This document shows, piece by piece, positions 53,210 to 60,752 of a DNA stretch of 64,000 nt. A model generated the notes under the pieces. The model made no database searches. It was not told the origin of the DNA and saw nothing but the letters and a program-made list of their open reading frames with translations. Source of the DNA: JAGWRI01 sp963728785 (GTDB lineage: Bacteria > Gemmatimonadota > Gemmatimonadetes > Gemmatimonadales > Gemmatimonadaceae); the NCBI GenBank assembly GCA_963728785.1, contig CAVSKV010000004.1, positions 868,001-932,000 on the forward strand. Direction: 5' to 3'. Position 1 is the stretch's first letter. Every line of letters starts with the position of its first letter. Position numbers and translations under genes: made by a program.

Positions 53210-54025
53210 TTAGTGGCCGGCCCAGGGCGTTTGCTCGTACCCTTTGGTCCAGATCAACACGATTGACGTACACCCTTCGGCCTGATCGGGTGCGATGAAC
53301 GGCTCGTAGATCTTCTGCTTCAGCGACCGAAACACCTCGACGGCCGCGATGTCCGAGGTTTTCACATATTCACGGATGTGCTTGTCCGGGACGATCGTGG
53401 GCGGCTCTCTGCCCCATGTCGGGAGAGGGGTCGGCAGCGTGTCGCCGTCGATGTACACCCTCATTCCGCAGAACGAGCTGCTACGCAGGAACGGCCAGAG
53501 TTTGCTGTCGGTTTGCAGGATCTCGTCCATCGAGAGCGACGAGTACTTCTTCATCAGGTCAGCCCCGAATTCCACCGCGCCGAGGTGCTCGCGCATCCGC
53601 TCGAACACCCGCGGGAGATCCTTCTCCAGCGCCTCGCTTCGCACCGTGTCGAGATTCACCGGAACGGGCATCAACGTGACGGAGAGTCTGGGTGTCGCCA
53701 TCGGGACGGTCAGGCGCACGGTCGTCGGTTGGAAGCCCAGCCGGCGCACGATGATGGTGTAGTGGCCATCCGACAGCACGCCGAAATCGAACGCGCCGGA
53801 CGAGTCGGTGGTCGCCAGAGGCCCACCGAGCAGGAGCTGCAACTCGGCCCTTGCGATGGGGTGTCCGTCGGGGTCCAACACGCGTCCGCGTATTTCCTGC
53901 GCGTGCACGGTACCGATCGGAACGAGGTCACGGTGGAACCGCTGCTCGCGGTCAACGTCCTGTGCATGGCGCGACGCGGTGAAGAGCGCGCGCAGCCGGT
54001 AGCGGAATCCGTCAACGAGTGACAT
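53210..54025 (-). CDS. Chimeric ORF: ADOP permease N-terminus fused to CarboxypepD_reg/plug protein
   Basis: 271 aa. Residues 1-35 (M-S-L-V-D-G-F-R-Y-R-L-R ... D-R-E-Q-R-F-H-R-D-L) match the short N-terminal domain of ADOP permeases, which normally follow PadR genes as here. At residue 36 it switches to the end of a signal peptide (H-A-Q-E) and a carboxypeptidase-regulatory-like fold (G-R-V-L-D-P-D-G-H-P-I ... about 44-120), then a helical and plug-like region ending C-T-S-I-V-L-I-W-T-K. The export signal core is missing, so the periplasmic-type domains would stay in the cytoplasm. It looks like an in-frame recombination product; it may be non-functional. Confidence 0.7.
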   Translation of the reverse strand: MSLVDGFRYRLRALFTASRHAQDVDREQRFHRDLVPIGTVHAQEIRGRVLDPDGHPIARAELQLLLGGPLATTDSSGAFDFGVLSDGHYTIIVRRLGFQPTTVRLTVPMATPRLSVTLMPVPVNLDTVRSEALEKDLPRVFERMREHLGAVEFGADLMKKYSSLSMDEILQTDSKLWPFLRSSSFCGMRVYIDGDTLPTPLPTWGREPPTIVPDKHIREYVKTSDIAAVEVFRSLKQKIYEPFIAPDQAEGCTSIVLIWTKGYEQTPWAGH

Positions 54026-54040
54026 GGCCCGCGTCGCGCC

Positions 54041-54388
54041 TCAGGCCCGCCCGAGGACGCGGGCGATCGCGCCCGCCACGCGGTCGTATTCGGACTCTCT
54101 CTCCTCCAATTGCCGCCGCCCAGACTTGGTGATCGTGTAGTAACGCGCCTGCCGCTTGGTGGGCGTCTCGTCCCAGCGAGCGGTCACCCAGCCCTTGTTG
54201 AGCAGCCGCTCCAATGCGGGGTACAGCGATCCCTGGTCCACGCCCAGCACCCCTTCCGACGTGCGCTCGATGTGCTGCGCGATAGCGTACCCGTGCAGCG
54301 GCCGGATGGTGAGCGTGCGGAGGATCATGAGGTCGAGCGTGCCGGAGAGAAGCGGGGAGCGTGCGGAGGGGGCGGAGGAATCAGGCAT
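54041..54388 (-). CDS. PadR-family transcriptional regulator
   Basis: 115 aa, a stand-alone winged helix of the short PadR (PadR-s1) class: L-L-S-G-T-L-D-L-M-I-L-R-T-L, L-H-G-Y-A-I-A, Q-G-S-L-Y-P-A-L-E-R-L and K-R-Q-A-R-Y-Y-T-I-T wing motifs, followed by a short C-terminal helix for dimerisation. In related bacteria such genes precede ADOP permeases; here only the permease N-terminus remains downstream (15-nt gap). A strong promoter and a palindrome just downstream of its start site indicate autoregulation. Confidence 0.93.
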   Translation of the reverse strand: MPDSSAPSARSPLLSGTLDLMILRTLTIRPLHGYAIAQHIERTSEGVLGVDQGSLYPALERLLNKGWVTARWDETPTKRQARYYTITKSGRRQLEERESEYDRVAGAIARVLGRA

Positions 54389-54417
54389 CGGGACGATCGC
54401 CGGTGACGGGGGATGGA

Positions 54418-54429
54418 CTCCATATGGAG
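54418..54429. promoter_or_regulatory. Palindromic operator candidate (CTCCATATGGAG) for PadR
   Basis: A perfect 12-nt palindrome lying just downstream of the predicted padR transcription start and about 29 nt before its ATG. PadR proteins bind A/T-centred palindromes of this kind, so it is the best candidate operator for autorepression. Confidence 0.55.
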
Positions 54430-54437
54430 ATTGCCTA

Positions 54438-54467
54438 CATATACAACGCTCCCGCTGCGGGTGTCAA
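54438..54467 (-). promoter_or_regulatory. Sigma70-type promoter of padR
   Basis: Minus strand TTGACA (54467-54462, consensus), 18-nt spacer, TATATG (54443-54438). It is the strongest promoter match seen in the window and lies in a local A/T-rich patch. Confidence 0.65.
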
Positions 54468-54648
54468 TGATTCCGGGGACGGCGTCCGACCGTGGGACGC
54501 GGAATCCCATTCTCGACCACCATGCTTGCGCGCCCGCCCGATTCGCGCGCACTAACTTCTGTCGATGCGGCATGTTGCCGCACGAAGTCCGCGGCACATG
54601 CCTTGCTCCTCACCCGGGTGTCCACACGCCATTTACGCGGAGTCCGTG

Positions 54649-55983
54649 ATGCGCCAGTCGCCCCTTCGATCTGCCCTCCTCGCCGCCGCAGTCGCGTTCG
54701 CCGGGCCGACGCTCGGCGCCGCCCAGGAACCCCCCGGCGGTGCCACCCCCGTCTCGCTGGCCGACGCCGTGCGCCAGGCCCAGGCGAATTCTCCGTACAC
54801 GGTGCAGGCGCGCAGCGCGTCGCGTGTGGCGAGCGCCAACGTCAAATCGGCGATCGCGCAATTCCTGCCGAATCTGGGCTTGGGTCAGAGCGCGTCGAAA
54901 TACAGTGGCGCGACGTATTTCCAGGGGCAGCTCATTCCGCTCACCGGCAATCCGTGGAACTTCGGCAAGGGGTACTCCGCGTACCTTACCCTGTTCGACG
55001 GGGGCTCACGCTTTCTCGGCTACCGCACCGCGCGCGCCAGCCTTGCCGCCGCCGATCAGAACCGGGTGATTCAGCAGTATACGATCGCCCTCAACGTCAA
55101 GCAGCAGTACTTCAACGTGCTCGCGGCGCGTGAGGCCGAAGCCGCCGCGGAACAGCAGCTTCGCGAGGCGAACGAGCAGATGGCGGTGACGGAAGCGAAG
55201 GTGGCCGGCGGCGCCATGTCGCGCGCCGATTCGCTCTCCAGCGCGGTCGCCGTGGGGCAGGCCAAGCTCGCCCTGGTCACCGCGCAGGGCGCCCTCGTCA
55301 CGGCCAACGCGGCCCTCACGCGGCTGGTCGGGGGCTCGCGAGAGGTAACGGCCGAGGCGTCCGACACGGCGCTCGTTCCCACGATCGGCGTCGACAGCGC
55401 GACGCTCGTGCGACTGGCGCTCGAGGGACCGAGCGTGCAGCAGGCCGCCCAGGTCGAACGCGCTAGTCGGTCGAGTTGGTGGGCGTCGTTGAGCGCGTAC
55501 CTGCCCACGCTGACCGTCAGCTACTCGTCGATGTCTGGATTCACGGGTTCCCAGTTCGTGCTCGGCGGCGGCTCGAAGCTCAACGGATCGAGCAATCAAT
55601 TCTTGTCGTATTCGTTGAGCTATTCGGTGTTCGACAACTTCCGTCGCGAGGCGACCGTGATTCAGAACAACGCCGCGTCGGACAACGCCAAGGCGCAACT
55701 CGCCGACGCCCGTCTCGCCGCGCGCGAGAGTCTGGCGCAGTATCTGGCGCAGTTCCGCACCGCTGAACAGACGATCGAACTCCAGCGGCTGCAGATCGAC
55801 GCCGCGGAGGAAAACGTGGCGGCCAAGGACGCCCAGTACCGGGCGGGCGCGGCGGCCCTCATCGACGTGCTGACGCAGCAGACGGCGCTCGCGCAGGCCC
55901 GCCAGGCCCTCATCCAGGCCCGCCTCAATGCCCGCACCGCCAAGGCCCAGATCGAGGCGATCATCGGCAAGGACGTGGAGTAG
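54649..55983 (+). CDS. TolC-family outer membrane protein
   Basis: 444 aa from the ATG at 54649 (GCGGAG lies about 8 nt upstream). The signal peptide ends G-A-A-Q. It has the repeated alpha-helical barrel pattern with Y-L-x-L and A-Q-x-R-L-N-A-R-T-A-K-A-Q-I-E-A near the C-terminus typical of TolC/OprM. It lies divergent from padR and without adaptor or permease partners here, so the pump it serves is encoded elsewhere. It is a different paralogue from the one at 24763. Confidence 0.85.
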   Translation: MRQSPLRSALLAAAVAFAGPTLGAAQEPPGGATPVSLADAVRQAQANSPYTVQARSASRVASANVKSAIAQFLPNLGLGQSASKYSGATYFQGQLIPLTGNPWNFGKGYSAYLTLFDGGSRFLGYRTARASLAAADQNRVIQQYTIALNVKQQYFNVLAAREAEAAAEQQLREANEQMAVTEAKVAGGAMSRADSLSSAVAVGQAKLALVTAQGALVTANAALTRLVGGSREVTAEASDTALVPTIGVDSATLVRLALEGPSVQQAAQVERASRSSWWASLSAYLPTLTVSYSSMSGFTGSQFVLGGGSKLNGSSNQFLSYSLSYSVFDNFRREATVIQNNAASDNAKAQLADARLAARESLAQYLAQFRTAEQTIELQRLQIDAAEENVAAKDAQYRAGAAALIDVLTQQTALAQARQALIQARLNARTAKAQIEAIIGKDVE

Positions 55984-55993
55984 CGCGGGGCGC

Positions 55994-56023
55994 TTGACGC
56001 CCTCCGGTACGGCGGCGTATTTC
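55994..56023 (+). promoter_or_regulatory. Sigma70-type promoter for the VPS10/BNR protein
   Basis: TTGACG (55994-55999), 18-nt spacer, TATTTC (56018-56023), starting 10 nt after the TolC-like stop and about 93 nt before the next start codon. Confidence 0.5.
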
Positions 56024-56115
56024 CCTCGTCCGGCCGCGGCCCCTCCCTCCGCGGCGCCGTTTCGCGTTTTTCGACCCTTCTCGTGACGCGCCCTTGCTCG
56101 CGTCGGGAGTGTGTT

Positions 56116-59106
56116 GTGGCCAAGAAGCTTTCCCCCGCCGATCTGCCTGGCACCGACGACGACCGCCGGCCCGCCGCACCATCCGAGATCCCCGAGTCGC
56201 CGTTCACGCGCCGCGACTTCCTCGTCCGCGCCGGCAAGTATGGCTTGACGGTCTCGCTCGCCGCGCCGTTCCTGGGCCGTTCGCTGCTGCCGCGGGCGCT
56301 CGCGTCGGCAGCCCAGCGTGTGGTGCCCCCGTCGCCGCGGGCCCTGGCTGACGGCATCCTGAGGTCGGCGCCCGCCAGCGCACCGGTGGATCCCAAGCTC
56401 TTCTCGGGACTCGAATGGCGCATGCTCGGTCCCTTCCGCGGGGGCCGCACGGACGCGGTCACCGGCGTGCCGGGGCGCCCAAACGAGTTCTATTTCGGCT
56501 CGGTGAACGGCGGCCTCTGGAAATCGATTGATGCCGGGCGGGTGTGGGAGCCGGTGTTCGACGGCCAGCCGGTGGGCTCCATCGGCGCCGTGGCCGTGGC
56601 TCCGTCGGCCCCCGACACGGTGTACGTGGGGAGCGGCGAGTGCACGCTGCGCGATTCGATCGGCTTCGGCAACGGGGTATATAAGTCCACTGATGGCGGC
56701 AAGACGTGGGCGCACCTCGGGCTCGAGGAGACGCAGCACATCGGCAAGATTGCCGTGCACCCACACAATCCGAACATCGTGTTCGTGGCGGCGATCGGGC
56801 ACTTCTACGCGCCCAATCCGGAGCGCGGCATCTTCCGCAGCAGGGACGGCGGGAAGAGCTGGCAGAAGGTGCTGTTCAGGAACAACGACGTCGGCGCGAT
56901 CGAGGTCCAGATCGATCCCTCCAACCCCGACGTGGTCTATGCCGGGCTCTGGAACACCCGCCGGCCCCCCTGGTTCGTGTACGCCCCGTCCAACGGACCG
57001 GGCGGCGGCATCTTCAAGTCCACCGACGGCGGCACTACCTGGAAGGAGCTCACCGAAGGCCTGCCCACCAAAGGCATGGGCAAGAGCGGTATCGCGATCT
57101 CGGCCAGCCATCCGAACCGCGTCTACGCCGTAATCGACAACCTCGAACTCCCACCGGGCGAGAAGCCGCCGGCCACGCCGAGTTCGTTCGGCGAAGGGGC
57201 TTCGGGCCAGGGCGGCTTCTTCCGCTCCGACGACGGGGGTGCCCACTGGACCAAGATGTCCGGCGACCCCGCCCTCTGGGGCCGCGGCTGGTACTTCGAG
57301 CACGTGGTCTGTGATCCCAGGGATCCCGACATCGTGCACGTGTCCAACGTCGCAGTTTCGCGCACCGAGGACGGCGGGAAGACGTGGGTGGCGCTGCGCG
57401 GCTCGCCAGGCGGCGACGACTACCATCAGGCGTGGGTGTCGCCCGACGATCCAAACACGATGATTGTGGCCAGCGATCAGGGCACCATCATCACGCGCAA
57501 TGCCCGCGCCAAAGATCCGCGTGACGTCACCTGGAGTTCATGGCTCAACCAGCCCACGGCGCAGATGTACCACATCTCGGTGGACTACCGGTTCCCGTAC
57601 TGGGTGACCGGCGCGCAGCAGGACAGCGGGGCGGTGGCGGTGTGCGTGCGCGGCAAGTTCGGCGAAATCTCCACCCGCGACTGGGAGCCGATCGGCGCGG
57701 GCGGCGAGAGCGGCTACACCGCCGGCGACCCGCTGCACCCGGGCATCATCTACGGCGGTTCGGGGAGCCGGTTCGATCTCGCGCTCAACCGCAACGTACC
57801 GGGTACCGCAGCACCGGAGGTGCCGGACGGCGTCAAGGTGCGGACGGACTGGACGCAGCCCCTCGTGCTTTCCAGGGCCGATCCGCGCGCATTGTATTAT
57901 GCAAATCAGTATGTCTTCAAGTCCACCGACTCGGCGCAGACGTGGACGCGGATCAGCGACGACCTCACGCGGCCGGCGCCGGCCGTGCCGACCACGCTCG
58001 ACGAAGCCGGTGCCGCGGACGTCGATCCCAACCGGGGCAACGGCGGCGTGATCTACACCATCGCTCCCTCGCCGCTGCTCGTGCCGATGGTCTGGGTCGG
58101 CACCGACGACGGACTGGTCAAGGTCACGACCGACGAGGGCAAGGAATGGAAGGACGTCACGCCGCCCGCGCTCACGCCGTGGAGCCGCGTGACGATGATC
58201 GAGGCGTCGCACTTCGAGTTCACCACGGCGTACGCCAGCGTGGACCGGCACCAGCTCCAGGACTACGATCCGTACATCTACCGGACGCGCGACATGGGGC
58301 GCACCTGGGAGAAGATCACCAATGGGCTGCCGGCCGGCGTGTACGTGCACACGGTGCGCGAGGATCCGGAGCGCCAGGGCATGCTGTTCGCCGGTACGGA
58401 GCGCGGTGCGTTCATCTCGTTCGACGACGGCGACCACTGGCAGTCGCTGCAGCTCGGCCTGCCCACCACGTCGGTGCGCGACTTCGAGGTCTACGGTGGC
58501 GACCTCATCGTCGGCACGCACGGCCGTGGTATCTGGGTGATTGACGACATCAGCACCCTGCGGCAGATCAACGACGCCGTGGCGAGCGCCGACGCGTATC
58601 TGTTCAAGCCGGCCAATGCGTACAACTACATGCAGGGCGGCGACAACGGAACCCCGCTGCAGAAGGACGAGCCCCAGACGCCCAACCCACCGGTGGGCGC
58701 GTACATCGCCTACTACCTCCGGTCGGATACGTCGGGCGACGCGAAGATCGAAGTCCTCGACCAGGCGGGCACCGTCCGTGCCACCTTCGCCAGCGGCGCC
58801 CCCGAAGCGCCGGCCGGCGGCCGCGCCGGCCGCGGCGGACGGGGGGGCATCGCCAACGTGTCGCCGCTCTGGCAGTCGGCTCCCGAGCCGTTCCAGACTT
58901 CGGCCGGCATGCACCGGGTAGTGTTCAGCCCGATGGGCGGCGGACGGCGTGGCTTCGGTGGGGGCGGAGGCCGTGGCCGGGGGCGTGGCCGTGCCAGCGG
59001 GCCCACCCCACCGATGACCGGCACGTTTACGGCGAGGCTGACGGTCAATGGCAAGACGTACGAACAGCCGTTCGAGATGAAGCCGGATCCCCGGCAGATG
59101 GAGTGA
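56116..59106 (+). CDS. Tat-exported VPS10/sortilin-type BNR-repeat protein
   Basis: 996 aa from GTG at 56116; GGGAG lies 6 nt upstream, which decides against the GTG at 56083. The twin-arginine signal is T-R-R-D-F-L-V-R-A-G followed by a hydrophobic stretch. Residues about 100-760 contain many Asp-box repeats (S-T-D-G-G-K-T-W, S-R-D-G-G-K-S-W, S-T-D-G-G-T-T-W, R-T-E-D-G-G-K-T-W), forming a beta-propeller like VPS10 and xyloglucanase-type proteins. The C-terminal region has Gly/Arg-rich tracts (about 900-960). Tat export implies folding in the cytoplasm, perhaps with a cofactor. Catalytic residues are not assigned. Confidence 0.85.
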   Translation: MAKKLSPADLPGTDDDRRPAAPSEIPESPFTRRDFLVRAGKYGLTVSLAAPFLGRSLLPRALASAAQRVVPPSPRALADGILRSAPASAPVDPKLFSGLEWRMLGPFRGGRTDAVTGVPGRPNEFYFGSVNGGLWKSIDAGRVWEPVFDGQPVGSIGAVAVAPSAPDTVYVGSGECTLRDSIGFGNGVYKSTDGGKTWAHLGLEETQHIGKIAVHPHNPNIVFVAAIGHFYAPNPERGIFRSRDGGKSWQKVLFRNNDVGAIEVQIDPSNPDVVYAGLWNTRRPPWFVYAPSNGPGGGIFKSTDGGTTWKELTEGLPTKGMGKSGIAISASHPNRVYAVIDNLELPPGEKPPATPSSFGEGASGQGGFFRSDDGGAHWTKMSGDPALWGRGWYFEHVVCDPRDPDIVHVSNVAVSRTEDGGKTWVALRGSPGGDDYHQAWVSPDDPNTMIVASDQGTIITRNARAKDPRDVTWSSWLNQPTAQMYHISVDYRFPYWVTGAQQDSGAVAVCVRGKFGEISTRDWEPIGAGGESGYTAGDPLHPGIIYGGSGSRFDLALNRNVPGTAAPEVPDGVKVRTDWTQPLVLSRADPRALYYANQYVFKSTDSAQTWTRISDDLTRPAPAVPTTLDEAGAADVDPNRGNGGVIYTIAPSPLLVPMVWVGTDDGLVKVTTDEGKEWKDVTPPALTPWSRVTMIEASHFEFTTAYASVDRHQLQDYDPYIYRTRDMGRTWEKITNGLPAGVYVHTVREDPERQGMLFAGTERGAFISFDDGDHWQSLQLGLPTTSVRDFEVYGGDLIVGTHGRGIWVIDDISTLRQINDAVASADAYLFKPANAYNYMQGGDNGTPLQKDEPQTPNPPVGAYIAYYLRSDTSGDAKIEVLDQAGTVRATFASGAPEAPAGGRAGRGGRGGIANVSPLWQSAPEPFQTSAGMHRVVFSPMGGGRRGFGGGGGRGRGRGRASGPTPPMTGTFTARLTVNGKTYEQPFEMKPDPRQME

Positions 59107-59144
59107 CGTTCGGGCTGCCAACGGAATCTTTGCGTCGCCATCCG

Positions 59145-59184
59145 ATGCCCGCGGGCGCGGCTACCAGCCGTCTCCCGCGGGCAT
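59145..59184 (+). terminator. Hairpin after the VPS10/BNR gene
   Basis: ATGCCCGCGGG (59145-59155) pairs with CCCGCGGGCAT (59174-59184); inside the loop a second small stem CGGCT/AGCCG is nested. The tail is TACGTT. It probably separates the BNR gene from the Sco/CtaG unit. Confidence 0.65.
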
Positions 59185-59244
59185 TACGTTGCAGGTGCAC
59201 TCGGAGTCCAGGCATTGATCCATTCGCGACATTCCCGTAGGTCC

Positions 59245-59835
59245 ATGGTCCGGTTGCTGCTCGCGCTCGTCGCGGCCTGCGGCGGGCCGGCGCGCAACTC
59301 GCAGGATCTGCGCGGGGCGGTGCTTCCCAAGGCCATCGCGCGTCCGGGCTTTGAGCTTACCGACACGCATGGGCGGCCGTTCAACTTTGCCACCGACACC
59401 AAGGGCACGTTGACCCTCCTCGCCTTCGGGTACACGCACTGCCCCGACGTGTGTCCGGTGCAGATGGCCAACATCGCCGCGGCCATGCGGCGCCTGTCCC
59501 GCACCGACCAGCAGCGAATCCGCGTTGTGTTCGTGACCACCGACCCGCCGCGCGACTCCGCGCAGCGGCTGCGGAGCTGGCTCGACAGCTTCAATCCCGC
59601 GTTCGTCGGGCTTCGCGGCACCGAGGCGCAGATCGAAGCCGCCGAGCACGCGGTCGGCGTCGCCATCGCGGCGCGGGAGGCGAGCGCGCCCGGCGACACC
59701 AATTACGCGGTCGGACACGCCGCGCAGGTATACGCGTTCACGGCCGACGACAGCGCGCATCGCGCCTACCCGTTCGGCACGCTGCAGCAGGATTGGGCGC
59801 ACGACCTGCCCGAACTGCTCCGCGGTGCCCACTGA
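59245..59835 (+). CDS. Sco1/SenC-type copper chaperone lipoprotein
   Basis: 196 aa from the ATG at 59245; a lipobox L-V-A-A-C places the lipid Cys near residue 11. Thioredoxin-like fold with the copper motif C-P-D-V-C-P and the distal His in V-G-H-A-A-Q-V-Y. Sco proteins deliver copper to, or reduce cysteines in, the CuA centre of cytochrome c oxidase. The ctaG-like gene follows 27 nt later, so the pair forms a copper-delivery unit although no oxidase subunit gene is in the window. Confidence 0.92.
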   Translation: MVRLLLALVAACGGPARNSQDLRGAVLPKAIARPGFELTDTHGRPFNFATDTKGTLTLLAFGYTHCPDVCPVQMANIAAAMRRLSRTDQQRIRVVFVTTDPPRDSAQRLRSWLDSFNPAFVGLRGTEAQIEAAEHAVGVAIAAREASAPGDTNYAVGHAAQVYAFTADDSAHRAYPFGTLQQDWAHDLPELLRGAH

Positions 59836-59862
59836 TCCCTTCTCCGGCGCGGGCCTTCTGAC

Positions 59863-60672
59863 ATGGTGACCCAGGTGCAGTGGTGGTGCTCCGCCCAGGG
59901 CACGCGCTGGAGTTGGCGGTGGCGTGCGTATCCGGGCGTCTGGCTCGTCGTGCTGGCCATCGCGTCCGGCTACTGGGCGCTCACGCGCCGATCACCCGAC
60001 ACTCCTTCGGCACGCCGCCGCCGGTGGGTCGGATGGGTCGGCGTCGTGATCATCTGGCTGGCGCTCGATTGGCCGCTCGGGCCGCTGGCCGCCGGGTACC
60101 TGGCCAGCGCGCACGCCGTGCAGTTCCTGGTGCTCACGATGATCGCCAGCCCGCTGTTGTTGATTGGCCTCGAACCGGCGCTCACGGCGCGGCCGGAGCC
60201 GAGTGGCATCGCGTGGCGCGCGTTGCGGGTGCTGACCACGCCGCTCCTCGCCGCGATCATCTTCAACATTCTCGCCGCGGCCACGCACGTGCCGGCCGTA
60301 GTGGACGCCTTGATGGTGTCGCAGTTCGGCGCGTTCGTGCTCGACATCGCCTGGCTCGTGGCCGGCGTCGCGCTCTGGTGGCCGGTGGTGATGAGCGTGC
60401 CGAAGCACGAGTTCCCCGTGCTGTTCAAGATCCTGTATGTCTTCCTGGCCACGATGATCCATTCGGGCATCGCGATCGTCATGTTGCTCGCCGATTTTCC
60501 GATCTACGGGATCTACCAGTTGGCGCCGCCCATGCCTGGCCTTTCGGCGATGACCGACCTCCAGGTCGCCGGTGGCATCATGGAGATCGGCGGCACAGCG
60601 ATCGCGTTTGGAGTGATGACGGGGTTGTTCTTCACCTGGGTGAAGCGCACCGACGCGGCAGTGGAGGGGTAG
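59863..60672 (+). CDS. ctaG: Cytochrome c oxidase assembly factor CtaG (caa3 type)
   Basis: 269 aa with about seven membrane helices and conserved His residues in membrane or edge positions (A-S-A-H-A-V-Q-F, A-A-T-H-V-P, M-I-H-S-G-I-A), typical of the caa3_CtaG family needed for CuB insertion. It is distinct from the Cox11 family also called CtaG. Together with the upstream Sco protein it points to aerobic respiration with a heme-copper oxidase. Convergent with the gamma-glutamyltranspeptidase gene. Confidence 0.9.
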   Translation: MVTQVQWWCSAQGTRWSWRWRAYPGVWLVVLAIASGYWALTRRSPDTPSARRRRWVGWVGVVIIWLALDWPLGPLAAGYLASAHAVQFLVLTMIASPLLLIGLEPALTARPEPSGIAWRALRVLTTPLLAAIIFNILAAATHVPAVVDALMVSQFGAFVLDIAWLVAGVALWWPVVMSVPKHEFPVLFKILYVFLATMIHSGIAIVMLLADFPIYGIYQLAPPMPGLSAMTDLQVAGGIMEIGGTAIAFGVMTGLFFTWVKRTDAAVEG

Positions 60673-60684
60673 GGTCACCAGCGC

Positions 60685-60702
60685 CCGATCCGGCCGGATC
60701 GG
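60685..60702. terminator. Palindrome between convergent ctaG and ggt genes
   Basis: An 18-nt perfect palindrome centred on CCGGCCGG. A related partial copy (GATCCGATCCGG) follows about 26 nt on. No U-run, but the position between convergent stops suits a shared terminator. Confidence 0.5.
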
Positions 60703-60752
60703 AATGCCGCTCTCCCACGATCCGATCCGGACCTCGCTCCGCGCTCCGGCCC

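Noticed and set aside
51144..53273. Longer M30-like protein starting upstream of the G-rich tract
   Set aside because: It would put a poly-Pro stretch before an otherwise perfect lipoprotein signal peptide at 52940.
55006..57426. 806-codon minus-strand frame opposite the TolC-like and VPS10/BNR genes
   Set aside because: Covers parts of two well supported genes and has no domain; long antisense frames are common at this base composition.
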